From: Xiphydria camelus
Lineage: Eukaryota; Arthropoda; Insecta; Hymenoptera; Xiphydriidae
Assembly: GCA_963678675.1 (NCBI GenBank)
Contig: OY783194.1
Location: 18,640,278-18,704,277, forward strand
Reading direction: 5' to 3'
DNA length: 64,000 nucleotides
In this document: one piece after another, positions 22,251 through 33,389 of the stretch
How the letters are laid out: every line of letters starts with the position of its first letter
How positions within the stretch are numbered: the stretch's first letter is position 1
Made by a program: the position numbers and the translations under genes
Notes under the pieces: generated by a model
Told to the model about the DNA's origin: nothing
Database searches by the model: none
What the model saw: only the letters and a program-made list of their open reading frames with translations

Positions 22251-23669
22251 AATCAATTTCTGATATTTTTCTAAACTTACGCCTCAAGCGCAATGCAATC
22301 ATTTTAAACATATTTTTACTGACCTTAAGGAGGGACACCAGTATTTTCTCAAAATTTCAAATTGGTGTTCAAGCTTTCAATTTTAATTAAACGTATTCAT
22401 TACACAGTTCTAAACCTGTAGAAATTAAAAAAAAAAAAATTGTTGCCACGGTTTTTTTTAAATCAATGAGATTAAAGTTATCTTCATTTTACGAGGTTAG
22501 GTGAAACTTTTTATTTTATTTCAATGTAACAAAAGCGTTTTTTGGATTGGAAATTTCCAAAATAAATTAATTAATTATGTCCACACGCATAAGAAAATTA
22601 AGGGAATTATTAATCATAGGTTTTTTTTAAATTTCAAGTTGAAATCATGAATTGTCAATATAATGCTACTAAACGTAAATTAAAAGGCGAAAAAAACATG
22701 AATCGCATGGTGCTTGGATGTTAAAGTTAATTTTTACATAATTATTAGTTCTATTTATATAAATATAAAATTTAAGACACCTTGACCACACCCATCGTGA
22801 GTAATTTCAATAAATGCAGTGAAAAAATTTGAATTTTTTGAAGGTTATGAGAAATAGTGGCGAGACTTGGCACAGCGGTATGCAAGACTACTGCGCATGC
22901 GTCTCAGGTTGAAGCGGTTAATTACAATGTTCGCAAATATTTTTCAAAATTATCGAGTTCATAAAATTTTAATTTCATTTAATAAAAAAAACACTAAAAG
23001 ATTAACAATATGAAAATACACCTCGATTGAAAATTCACAACACTTATGACACAACAATTATAAGCAACGCGTCGCGTGTCATAACCTCGAACATAACCCG
23101 AGCGTACCTAAATGCGGGTGTTCTGTCGATATCTGTGCGATTTTATCGACGAAAATAATACCAATTTCTGAGATTAAATGCGCTATTGCCAAGTCTACCT
23201 CGTAAATTAATATCAGTTTCATTAAATAAATATCTAAAAATATTCATGAAATTCATTTTTATAAGACTATATAGTTTATAAAGGTCTTAAAGAAATTCAA
23301 TAATGTAGCATAATTTTAGCATGGAAGGTTTTAGTTTAACTGATTTTTTTTTTCTTGAAGTTGCAATCCAATGTCGGCCCCTTTGATGTTTACCCCCACC
23401 ATATAGCCTTTGAGAAAGCTGATGTCCTTCCTTAAAGAGAGAGAACGTAACTCTTATAGGTTTTTGTATATTGATTACAAAATCAGATCCAAAAACCGCG
23501 AATAATTTTTCATTGGACACATTTCGACGTTACGATGTATATTATGTCTCATTGCAGGAATTGAAAAATGAGCGAGTGTAAACTATGTTTATGAAAGGGT
23601 ATAGCCGGATAAGCATATGAAAACTGCCCCCGCTTGAATTTTTCTCCTATTCAGGTATATTTTGTGTTT
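22251..23669 (-). other. Giant Sara intron, first part; nothing firm
   Basis: AT-rich. A short tRNA-like stretch at about 22865-22915 (ttggcacagcggtatgc ... caggttgaagc) could be a decayed SINE head, but no boundaries are visible. Confidence 0.45.
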
Positions 23670-23681
23670 ACATATAAGTAA

Positions 23682-24916
23682 AGTCGCCGGCAGTAGCCGA
23701 GTGGTCTAAATGCTGGCCTCTCGAAGACTGCTCGTGCGATAGGTCTAGGGTTCGAATCCCGGGGCTTGCGGAAAAATAATTTTTCCGGGATCCGGGGATC
23801 GAGCTAAGACCGGCTGTACTCGGGGTGGGGAGGGGGGGGGGGCTTCTGCATGGAGGACCCCCTTCCCCAGTGAGTGAGGACAGGGAGGCGCCCCCCCTCT
23901 GGTTGGGACACCTGGGAGGGCTAAAGGGGCCCATACACTGTCCAGCAAGTTTGCGCAACGCAGCGTTTGCGCAAACTTGCTTGACAATGTGTGGCGGTGT
24001 TTGATGCGTTGCGCAAATGTTTGACAAACTTTAAACGTGTTTGACGTCCTAAAAGGGGCCCATACACTGTCCAGCAAGTTTGCGCAACGCAGCGTTGCGC
24101 AAACTTGCTTGACAATGTATGGCGGTTTTTGATGCGTTGCGCAAATGTTTGACTAAATTTAAACGTGTTTGAAATCTTTTGCGTAACGGGCTCCTCGACC
24201 TTTTCCTCACTTTCAATAGACTCGCGGGAACACCCTTTGCCTTCCGTACGAGCACTCTTTGTTTACCGTCCAGGGTCGACCTATCATAAATTAAGCTAAC
24301 GAAAAGCGTGTCGACCTATCATAAATGAAGCTATCAAGAAGCGCGTCGCCCTATCGAGACGCGCATCCGTCCTATCACAAATTACTACATCGAGACGCGC
24401 GTACGTTCGTCTCTTGACCGCACCACGGAACTTCGACGCATCTGCGTGTCTTCCAGCGATTATCTCGATATCCTACGTCTTACCAGCGATCTATGTCTAC
24501 GAGTATCCGGTTCACCCTCTATTCTTTTTCCTCTATCCTCCTATCCAGGTTCACTTGTGATAATGATGACTATACAGAATAGGGAATTTTGGAGAGATGA
24601 TGCAGCAACGCTGCGTTGCGCAAACTTGTTTGACAGTGTATGGATGATGCAGTTGTGCAACGCTGCATTGCGCAAACTTGTTTGACAGTGTATGGATGAT
24701 GCAGTTGTGCAACGCAGCGTTGCGCAAGCCTGCGTTGCGCAAACATGTTTGACAGTGTATGGGCCCCTTAAGGAACTCCTGCATGGCCGTCTGCATGGAG
24801 GCCCTGGGCTCACCGGGGGTCGGGGGACCCCTCTCTGTCTGAGTTGCCCCAAGTGTGGCTCGGGTACAATGGTCCAAAAAGGACTGAGTGCCCGGTAAAT
24901 GCTAAGTACAGTAAGT
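23682..24916 (+). mobile_element. tRNA-derived SINE, split by a MITE, with 12-bp target duplication
   Basis: The element is bounded by direct repeats acatataagtaa at 23670-23681 and 24917-24928. The head resembles a tRNA: box A-like tagccgagtggtc near 23696 and a perfect box B ggttcgaatcc near 23750, with a long variable region as in Ser/Leu tRNAs. The body, about 390 bp once the MITE at 23925-24768 is subtracted, ends in aagtacagtaagt repeats. Transcription would be by RNA polymerase III and mobility would depend on a LINE partner. Confidence 0.85.
23925..24768. mobile_element. PIF/Harbinger-type MITE with TAA duplication inside the SINE
   Basis: Inverted ends aggggcccatacactgtc are flanked by TAA (23922-23924 and 24769-24771), the 3-bp TWA target of PIF/Harbinger. 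The terminal 120 bp are tandemly repeated at the left (second copy from about 24053). Palindromic gcgcaacgcagcgttgcgc words recur. The centre holds a diverged tandem repeat (about 24275-24410) around cgacctatcataaat. Non-coding. Confidence 0.88.
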
Positions 24917-25453
24917 ACATATAAGTAAGCTCTCTGTAAATTTTTAGATCAAAAAATACTGATTTATATATAACCAAAAGTTATCGTCAAAAAACGAGAA
25001 CTACTCGACCGATTTTGCACTGCAAAATATATGTTATACACCACCATGTAGCTATATTATAAAAAAAGTATTGGATTGTTTCGCCCATAAACAAAGTAAA
25101 ACAAGTTTGAATTTTTCAATAATTTTTATTTTGCATATTAAAAATAATACCCCCGCCGTTTTTTAAAATACTGATTTAAGCATGATTAAACTATGACATA
25201 TAATTTTAACAAGATTATTCGTGTGGGACATGTCGAAATAAATTAATGAAAATGAAACAACTTTGGTTCCGCCGTTTGCATAACGTAATAGACAGCTGAA
25301 AACGGCGGAAGCAAAGTTGTACACCTATTAATTCGAATTTTTACTTTACAAAAATAATAGTATTTATTTACAATTACTTATTACTAACGAGAATATAATT
25401 TACGACATGTGTAATATATGTAGGTACATATAAACCGAAATTAAATCAAATTA

Positions 25454-25579
25454 GGGCCGGTTTTACCAACAGGTATAAACACGGTATAGCGCTATACTGA
25501 GAATAACCATAAGGCTTATTGCTTGTTATTCTCAGTATAGCGCTATACCACGTTTATACCGTGTTGGTAAAACCGGCCC
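25454..25579. mobile_element. 126-bp MITE with TTA duplication
   Basis: Ends gggccggttttaccaac form inverted arms of about 53 bp, flanked by TTA at 25451-25453 and 25580-25582. The empty site is preserved in the related sequences near 26795 and 28005, confirming a clean insertion. Features fit PIF/Harbinger. Confidence 0.93.
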
Positions 25580-25619
25580 TTAATGGTCTTATTTCATGAA
25601 CTGACATAGAAACTTCGTT

Positions 25620-25988
25620 TTAATCTTCATCGCTTTCGTCATTTATTGTGGGTTGAATATTTTCGTTGTGGAATAGTTTGCTTAATGTTTCTGTAGGTTT
25701 AATAAGCTTTGTTTGATATCGCGCAAATGACAAATAATAAATAATTGAAGTCATATGGGAACAACAACCGACCGTTCTTTTGCCATTTGCACACTCGCAT
25801 GTGTATCGTAAGATGACGGAATAATCCTTAGAATCAGGTTTGTATTCAATAAAATAGCGATATTCTTTACGGTTTACATGACGTGATTGAACTTGCAATT
25901 TTAAAATGTTTGAATTGTCTTTAAAATAATGAATATTAATCGTATTGTCATCATGTCGCTCAACGGCTGCAACAGTGGCATAACTCAA
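25620..25988 (-). pseudogene. SWIM zinc-finger part of the DDE_Tnp_4 transposon
   Basis: The frame reads SYATVAAVERHDDNTINIHY, then an RYFIEYKPDSKDYSVILRYTC-type strand and CECANGKRTVGCCSHMTSII. This is a SWIM zinc finger (CxC...CxH), the fold used for DNA or protein contact. It ends at an acidic DESDED. It starts after a possible acceptor AG (about 25986), so it may be the last exon of the gene whose upstream exon encodes the DDE core. A second, inverted copy of its C-terminus lies at 27780-27961. Confidence 0.75.
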
Positions 25989-26665
25989 AATTGAAATTTT
26001 CCCAAGAGACGACTTTAAAAGTTGAATTATTATATTAAACGAGCGTTAACCATTTGCTGCCAGATTATGATAATTATCATAGAATGAGGTTATTTGTTGA
26101 AACGGTACTTTTTTGCGCTTCCAACCATCTTTCTCGACTTGAATACTAAGAGTATCGTTTAAATTATATACGTCTCGATTTTATATACTCTAGGATTTCT
26201 TCAGATAATTAAACGTCCCTATTTAGACGTTTGCCAAATTGATTATGTAAGAAACAAGCCGTCTTGCAAATTAAACTTGTTTTTGGAAGTATTTTATTGT
26301 CCAGTTTTTTATCTAAAAGTGTAAACTTTTGTTTGATAATTCCATGTATAGCTTCTACTGGCCACTGAACTTTAGTGACATATCGAGAGTGATTTGATTC
26401 TTCACACGGCAATTGAGCACGTTTTCCTTTTAATGCAGGCATGTGTACTTCAAAACCTTGCTGTTCTAAATTTTCTATAATATCCCGAAAGCCTCTATCA
26501 AGGGCCAGTTTATCTCCTCTACGAAGCAAGTTCCTCAATTCCGGTGAAGAATTTAAAATATCACGCAGAATCTTTGCATCATTGACATTTGCCAAATAAG
26601 GACCTAACATATCGAAAATATAACCATTTATCGTACGAATTGTAAATGGCTTGTATAAAGGTACT

Positions 26666-26948
26666 TGAGATACAGCGGTAGGTATCTATTAGAATGGGTA
26701 CTGCGGGAGATACACAAACGGCAAAACAACGGCAAAACAACGGCAAAACAACGGCAAAACGAAGTTTCATGTCAGTTTATGAAATAATACCTTTAGTTTG
26801 ATTTAATTTCGATTTATATGTACGTAATATTATATTGTAGTAAATTGTAATCGTGTTAGAAATAAGTAATTGTAAATAAATACTATTATTTTTGTAAAGT
26901 AATTATTTCTATTCAAACTGTTAAAGTATTATTAAAGACTTAGCATAA
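26666..26948 (+). mobile_element. Insertion inside the DDE_Tnp_4 gene, flanked by a 27-bp repeat
   Basis: attgtaaatggctkgyataa occurs at both edges (26639-26665 and 26949-26976), duplicating transposase codons. The inserted segment contains a plus-strand copy of the element's own 3' end (26765-26905 resembles 27975-28420) and an 11-bp tandem repeat. It could be a self-insertion or a template-switch repair product. Confidence 0.6.
26715..26760. repeat. Tandem repeat aacggcaaaac (about 4 copies)
   Basis: Perfect 11-bp units in tandem within the insertion at 26666-26948. Confidence 0.92.
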
Positions 26949-27779
26949 AAATTGTAAATGGCTGGCATAAAGGTACTTTTTTTTGGCCAGAGTATGATTT
27001 GCGCTGATACTCATTATTAGAGCTTTTTTGATGTCTAATGTACGTCCCATCACAAATAAGGATTAATTCACTGTCTGAATTCAAGAGTTCTTTAGCAATT
27101 TTCGAAGTCTCATTATCTATGAGATTATCTCTGTTAATACTATTCGAACCAAAATGAAAAGGAAGAACATCTTTTTCAAAAGATGTCAAATCTTCGTTCA
27201 AATAATCGGAGACAAGTTGTTCACGTTGTAACTGTAAAAAGGAAGAAATCGTACTATTTGAATTCTCACTTCTTAATTCGATAAGAAATACAACAACCGC
27301 TTAAAAGACTGATCAATTATCATTATCGCGCATAGAAGAAAGTATATTTCGTATTTCATTTATATTTTCATATGAGAAACCAGTCAGTAACTTCACTAAT
27401 TGATCTTCAGGATAAGAAAAATTACTTATTTTTTCTATAAGTGAAGAATCGCTGTCTACAGCAAGATTGTCTAACAATTTTTGTAGATCAGAGCTTTATA
27501 CAAAACTTGAATTAGAAATCACTTTTAAAAGGCATAAATCGTGTTCATAGAACTTTTTTTTACGATTAAGATCCCGGAATAACACCATTGCGACCGATGG
27601 CGGGAGATTAACTCTAGATTAGCGCTTTACTTAGATTGCGATGATAATGAACGATAAGAACCGATATAGACGTCCGCTTAACGTGCGATGGAACACCCGG
27701 CTTATCAAGGATAGAAAGTCGCTACCCCAACCGCCTTGCAATTACTGTTAGATTTATATCGACTCGCAATGTATCGATA

Positions 27780-27961
27780 CATGCGAGTGTGCAAATGGCC
27801 AAAGAACGGTCGGTTGTTGTTCCCATATGACTTCAATTATTTATTATTTGAAATTTGCGCGATATCAAACAAAGCTTATTAAACCTGCAGAAACATTAAG
27901 CAAACTATTCCACAACGAAAATATTCAACGCACAATAAATGACGAAAGCGATGAAGATTAA
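27780..27961 (+). pseudogene. Inverted duplicate of the SWIM C-terminal coding end
   Basis: On the plus strand the sequence reads CANGQRTVGCCSHMTSIIYY-like, after a break, then ARYQTKLIKPAETLSKLFHN and ends at DESDED with a stop. It mirrors 25620-25800 almost residue for residue. It is the inner end of the right inverted arm and starts abruptly near 27779. Confidence 0.8.
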
Positions 27962-28015
27962 AACGAAGTTTCTATATCAGTTCATGAAATGATAGCTACC
28001 TTTAATTTGATTTAA

Positions 28016-28323
28016 CCCCTTACTGCATGGTGTGCCATATATGGCACATAAAATATTTTGATATAGTTTGCGCCATCTATTGAACTAGCCTAAACTTAAC
28101 CACAAATATCTGTCCATTTACATTTATTTTACATGAAATCTGTATTACCTAAAAAATGAAACTTCATTTCTGGGAAATAAATAGTTTGACAGCCAATCCC
28201 AATTGAAAATAAATATTAATTTTTGCAAAAAATAGTCTTTTAGTGTTATTTTCTTCTATAAAAGGTCAAGATTAACCTACAGAATTTTTCTTTTGAAAAT
28301 ATAAAAAATCATGCAGTAAGGGG
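28016..28323. mobile_element. 308-bp MITE with TTAA duplication
   Basis: Ends ccccttactgcatg are inverted and flanked by TTAA at 28012-28015 and 28324-28327, as in piggyBac-type elements. The uninterrupted site (gatttaatttcg) is present at about 26800 and, inverted, at 25440. Confidence 0.93.
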
Positions 28324-28785
28324 TTAATTTCGATTTATATGTACGTACATATATTACATGCCGTCAAGTGTATTCTCGTTAGTAATAAGTAATTGTAAAT
28401 AAATACTATTATTTTTGTAAAGTAAAAATTCGAATTAATAGGTGTACAACTTTGCTTCCGCCGTTTTCCGCTATCTATTACGTTAGAAAAACGGCGGAAC
28501 CAAAGTTCTTTCATTTTCATTCATTTATTTCGACTTGTTGTCCCACACCAATAATCTTGTAACAATTATATGTTGTGGTTTAATCATGCTTGAATCAGTA
28601 TAAAAAAACGGCGGGGGTATTATTTTTAATATGCAAAATAAAAATTATTGAAAAATTCAAACTTGTTGTTTTACTTTGTTTATGAGCGAAACAATCTAAT
28701 ACTTTTTTTTATAATATAGCTACATGATGGTGCATAGCATACATTTTGCAGTGCGAAATCGGTCGAGTAGTTCTCGAGATAAAAA

Positions 28786-29424
28786 ATATTTTCGTTTTCT
28801 TTGGTTTTTTGACAATAACTTGATTACCGTCACAGGCCCAGTTACTGACAGTGTCCGAGTTTATATCAGTTCTGTATTCGTTTTCCTTTTTATTAAATTA
28901 TTTCGATAAATTTTTTGAAAAATTGGGAAAAACTCATTACGATTCTCATGAATAGTGTTTTAAAGACCTCTTCCGATGGTAATTTAATAGTAGCAAAGTG
29001 CTCGAAAAATTAGAAATTCGACCACAAGAGGTCCCCATTATGTTCATTGCACTAGTCATGGTGAGTGTACGTATGTAGTCGCTAATGAGAGAGGTTAGAG
29101 GACGCCTTGTGGAAAATCTTCTATATTTTCAAAATGTAAGTATAAAGAACTATCGTAAAATATACGTTATATATTAAAATATTGATAGTTTTTCATAATA
29201 AACAATCGGAAATTTCAATTTTTGCAAAATTCTTTTTAAAAACTGACTGACTGTTATTGGGTCATTCAAATTGGCTCTTGGCCCATTAACTGTCATTTGT
29301 ACCTTTAACATGAAAGTAGTGCGTTAATTAACAAGTATTTATTAAGAAGATGTAAAAAATTGAAATCAAGAACGTTTTTGTATACATTCATGAACATTAT
29401 TGTGATGATTCTTATTATTTTTAG
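28786..29424. other. Non-coding 5' part before the Tigger-like pseudogene
   Basis: May include the 5' end and first intron of the adjacent transposon (acceptor tttttag at about 29423). No termini were recognised. Confidence 0.45.
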
Positions 29425-30990
29425 GCCAAAAGTAAAAAAACAAATTCAGACTGCTTACACGAACGGAGACTTAAGGAATGCTTTGCAGGAAGTCAATTCT
29501 GGGCTTTCAATTGCATCGATTGCAAAGAAGTACAATATTCCTTGGACAACTCTTAATGTAAAAAAAAATGGAATACTTAAGCCTACAATTCAGAGAAGAG
29601 GACCAAGTTATGTTCTTGGTGAAGTTAATGAAGCACATCTAGTTGAGTGGATTCTTCACATGAATGAAAGAGGATTTCAAGTTACAAAGTTCCAGTTGCT
29701 CAACAGTGTTACAACGTTATTGAAACAAATGAAAAAGAAGGAAGGAAAGTTTATAAATAACAGACCAGGAAGGCATGATGGATTCAGGGCTCGTCACCCT
29801 GAGCTTACAGAGAAATAATCGCAAAATCTGTCACAGCCTCGTGCTTCTCTCAGTGAAGAAAAAATACGTCAATGGTTTCAAAATATAAAGTCTTTACTTG
29901 AGGAGAAATCAGTTGCAGATATTGAACCAACGAGAATATTCACAATTGCGATGAAAGTTCTTTCCTCTTAGCACTTAAACCAGGAAAAGTGATCGTCTTA
30001 AAAGGTGATAAAGCTGCATACACTCATGTAAAAACAACGATAAAGAATGTTTAACAGTTTTGTTCTGCGGAAATGTAGCAGGCCAACTTGCTCCACCATT
30101 GGTGATGATGGTCAAGTACAAAAACATTCCACGATATATTTTATCACAAATTCCCAAAGGTTGGGCTAAGGGTCATTCGGAAAGCGGTTGGGAAACGGCC
30201 AGATCATTTTACGAGTGGATAACGAGTGTTTTTTATCCCTGGTTAGTTGAGAATAAAATCCAACTACCTGTGATTTTGTATGTGGATGGACATTCTTCAC
30301 ATATGCAAAAACAAGATAACTCCATTATTAACATTTTTCGGTTAAGTACAGCTTTGATTATAAAAGCTATCAAGAAATGTTCTGTGAAAACGAGGTAAGT
30401 GTACTGTAAGTCTAAAGGTCAAAGACGCAAGGCATCAAAATAGCTAAGCCCGCTTTTCTATATTTTTCGGCAGCGAAAACCAGTTATGTGCTAAACTACC
30501 AAAATGTTACTTATCTGGTTCTCGCAGTAACCCGACGATATGTAGTCACAAGCTTATTGTAGAAAAAAAAATTGTATCTCGTTATCTCTCGCCATATTAA
30601 AAATGTGCTTGTCATATTGTTTTACAGGTAGAAGCTGTTGAGGATAATAAGAGTGACGAACGTGATTCAAGTGAAGATTGTGCTTTATCGGTATTCTATC
30701 CATTCATGGAAGGTTCTTTAAATGAATTTGTGCTAAATAATGAAGAAGATGAAACAAGTGCCAGCAATTTACAATTCCTGAATCTTCTTGAAGAAAGTCT
30801 AATCGTTGAGATGGCTGAGGATGGTTCATTAATACTCGAAGGTGACAGACAATCCAAACATAACAGCTCAAGAAAAGGTAACGAGGAATTGAATGTTTCT
30901 GAGCAGAAAGAGTTACAGCTTGATATACTGATGAAATTAATATTTCCTACGAGAACAAAGTTATTGAAAAACAAGATGAATAATTTTTAA
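29425..30990 (+). pseudogene. Tigger/CENPB-like DDE_1 transposase with one intron, decayed
   Basis: Starts after an acceptor-like AG with the Psq/CENPB HTH (LRNALQEVNSGLSIASIAKK, YNIPWTTLN). A stop at 29816, then further family sequence (ASLSEEKIRQWFQNIKSLLE), a frame change to NCDESSFLLALKPGK (first Asp) and another to ECLTVLFCGN...RYILSQIPKGWAKGHSESGW and VILYVDGHSSHM (second Asp). Much of the region with the third acid is deleted after 30310. A believable intron (GTAAGT 30395 to AG 30627) joins CENE to VEAVEDNKSDE. The last coding piece is acidic and ends at 30990. Several breaks make it non-functional. Confidence 0.8.
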
Positions 30991-31791
30991 AAAATTGTAA
31001 AAACTGACGATTCAATGGATGTTTCTGCACACTCGAGCAGTGTGTGTGTGATGAATGTAATGTTCTAGTACAAAGTAAAGTTCAAATCAGTACTGACTTA
31101 GAATTGTTAATGCCATTAGGTTCAAAAGTACTGGTGCACCGGATGCTTCCAAGAAGAACCAATCGAATCATTCACCGAATTTTCTTGATGAGAATAAAAA
31201 TGATGACATTTTGTACATTACTATTGATAAAAAGACGAAGAAAGAGCGAGTAGGGAAACTACTAGAAGATGATACAGCTTCAGATGTGGTAAACGTCCTT
31301 CTCAATTTGAGTGTAAGGAAAGTTTCAAAGAGACCAGTATGAATGAGAGTATTCCAGAGACTTCCAAAAATATTTGTCCTTTTCCAAGCATGCCTTCCCC
31401 ATTTAAAAACGGACTTCCATGGCCAAACAGAATGGCTTAGAAAAAAAGAAAACAAGAAAAAGCAAAGAAGAACTCCCATGTATAGCTTTCTCTGATGAGT
31501 AGAATGCATATTGTGAAGAAAAAAATCGCAGGAAACGGGAAAAAGAAGCTGAAGTCGCGCGAAAGCGTGGAGAACGTTTACGAAAGAAGGAAGAATCTAT
31601 AAAACTTCAGGAACTAAAGAGGCCGAAACGAGAAGCGAAACTTGCTGATAAAATCAAAAAAGAAAAAGAGGAGAAGCAAAAACTTGAAAAAGAACAAATT
31701 AAATCTAAGAAGGAAGAGCGGTTCTCCGTCAAACAGCGCCACTTTTCATTTCTCCCTCTCATTACGTCCCTAGGGACGTCCGTAGTGAATT
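30991..31791 (+). pseudogene. C-terminal charged tail of the Tigger-like element
   Basis: Fragments in different frames look like one lineage: an acidic stretch (DENKNDDILYITIDKKTKKE near 31180-31240, then ERVGKLLEDDTASDVVNVL) and, from 31503 to 31791, a Lys/Glu-rich predicted coiled coil (RKRGERLRKKEESIK; KKEKEEKQKLEKEQIKSKKE). The latter stays open for about 95 codons. Such basic coiled tails occur in insect pogo-type proteins. The link to the upstream gene is inferred. Confidence 0.5.
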
Positions 31792-31892
31792 AGTATTTAG
31801 TAAATGTCGTTATGAAATACGTTTAAGGCGCGCGCTTGCGCGTGCAAATGGTCTAGTAATTAATTAAAAACTATCGAAGTCTTGGCCATAAA

Positions 31893-32290
31893 CCACTTTA
31901 ATCATTCATTTCTCCTATATTATTTACTCAATTAAAAAAATGAAGCTATCAATTAGTAGCGGGGAAAATTTACTATAAAATTGATGCGAGAACCTACATG
32001 ACAAAATGCACGGTTAATTTATAATAATCTATTAAAAGACCCGGTGTACGAAAGTACAATAAGCTGCGCATGGCGCGTATCACGTGGTCGCCATGGGAAC
32101 AGCTGATTGTGTGCTTGGCGAAATATACTCAGAAATTACTTCAAAAAATTATTATAAATTAATCGTGCATTTTGTCATGCAGGTTCTTGCATCAATTTTA
32201 TAGTAAATTTTCCCCGCTACAAATTGTTAGCTTCATTTTTTTGATTGAGTAAATAATATAGGAGAAATGAATTATTAAAGTAGCTTAGGG
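31893..32290. mobile_element. Foldback MITE with about 140-bp arms
   Basis: 31893-32031 and 32150-32290 are inverted copies with only a few differences (shared gcggggaaaatttactataa, catttctcctatattattta). The 120-bp centre contains ccatgggaacagctgattgt. Non-coding. Confidence 0.92.
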
Positions 32291-33389
32291 TGAATATAAT
32301 GAATGTGTATAATAGGGATTTTCGAAGAGGCAGTGGTTCATCACAAATCTCGAAAAAGTAGTTAAGGGAGTACAGGAATTAGTGTAGTCAAATGGTAGTT
32401 TGACCAAAACAAAATTGCGGAAGTTTTTTTCTCGACGGTTTTATATGTTTTTGGGGCTGCTGAATCCGAATTTATAGTTTGCTGCCTTGTAGGAGGTCGG
32501 CTTCATAGCCAAAAACGCAAAAAATCTGAATTTTTCAGCACTTTTTTCAGTTTTTTGCTTATATCTCAAAAACTGTACGTTTTTTGAAGATGAGCGTTCT
32601 ATATAAAATTAAAGTAAATAAAATTTCCTACAAAATGCACTGGTCATCTTTGATTTTATAATAAGCGGTCTCCGCGCTAGAGCTCAGTGAAAACCAGTCA
32701 TTTTTTTATATTTTCACAAGAACGTCAAAAACACCAACTTTCATCCCCTGCAACCCGAGAAATATATGTTAATAAACCCTTATATCACGTATAAGTATAT
32801 TATATATCATAAAAAAGACGTCTGCAATATTTAATTTTCTCATAAAGATTTTTGTAAGAAGAAGCTTCTTTTGAATAAGTTAAATGGCAAGCCATGCTTT
32901 ATAAAAACATTAAGAAATTATATTTAAAACTTATTAGGTACATTAACCTGAAAATAAAGCTAGCTATATACATGAAATCTATACGCATGTATCACGAAAT
33001 GATGTAAAGATGTACCCAGGATCATCATTACTTTGAGTGGGTCTTCCATCTGAAAAAAAATGAGGCATTTAGCGGTAGAACATAAGTACTATAGAAGAAA
33101 ATTGGTATAGTATAAATAAAATATAACTAACCTGACGTCATGGCCGTAGTTAATTTGGTCATTTCCGTTTGGTTTTGGGTGGTCCAAACGATGTTTCTTT
33201 GGCACTAGAAGGTCCAGGTGAAGGGTCTTGGGCAATCGAAGGTCCAAACAAAGGGTCAGGAGCTGTGGAAGATCCAGGCTGAATAGTGAATTGTGGCTGT
33301 TCTTCCACTGAAAAAAATGATTATATTGAGAAGTGTAAAACTAGAACAAACTAAGTAAAGATGCATAATGTTGCAAAATATTACATGAA

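Larger units (their letters stand above)
26070..27560 (-). pseudogene. DDE_Tnp_4 transposase (PIF/Harbinger-like), broken
   Basis: From the right, a helical N-terminal part (DSSLIEKISNFSYPEDQLVK, about 27400-27470) is followed, after breaks, by the first catalytic block LILICDGTYIRHQKSSNNEY and RKSYSGQKKVPLCQPFTI (about 26960-27080). A 283-base insertion interrupts here. The gene resumes at PFTI(R)TINGYIFDMLGPYLAN, with LALDRGFRDIIENLEQQGFE (Asp) and PVEAIHGIIKQKF (Glu) in 26209-26610. A stop follows RLNRDV. Related coding continues in another frame to FQQITSFYDNYHNLAANG at about 26060. It belongs to the DDE_Tnp_4 endonuclease family and is inactive here. Confidence 0.8.
24990..28785 (-). mobile_element. 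DDE_Tnp_4/SWIM transposon with inverted-duplicated ends
   Basis: 24990-25802 (minus a 126-bp MITE) is an inverted copy of about 27780-28785 (minus a 308-bp MITE). The arms include non-coding ends and the 3' end of the SWIM coding region. Between them lies one transposase gene on the minus strand. The arms probably include a true terminal repeat enlarged by duplication of one end. The outer boundary is set by loss of similarity near gagaactactcgaccgattt. Confidence 0.75.

Noticed and set aside
22133..22338. Protein extension upstream of the Sara exon 21890-22133
   Set aside because: A good acceptor at 22134-22135 with matching phase ends the exon, and the sequence beyond resembles a MITE fragment.
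23683..23770. A functional tRNA gene (Ser/Leu-like)
   Set aside because: Box A and B are present, but the stems pair poorly and the segment is the head of a SINE with its own target duplication.
23668..24898. Several overlapping frames with repeated FAQ/LRNAALRK-like peptides
   Set aside because: They arise from the SINE and its MITE, whose repeats are non-coding and explained by TIRs and target duplications.
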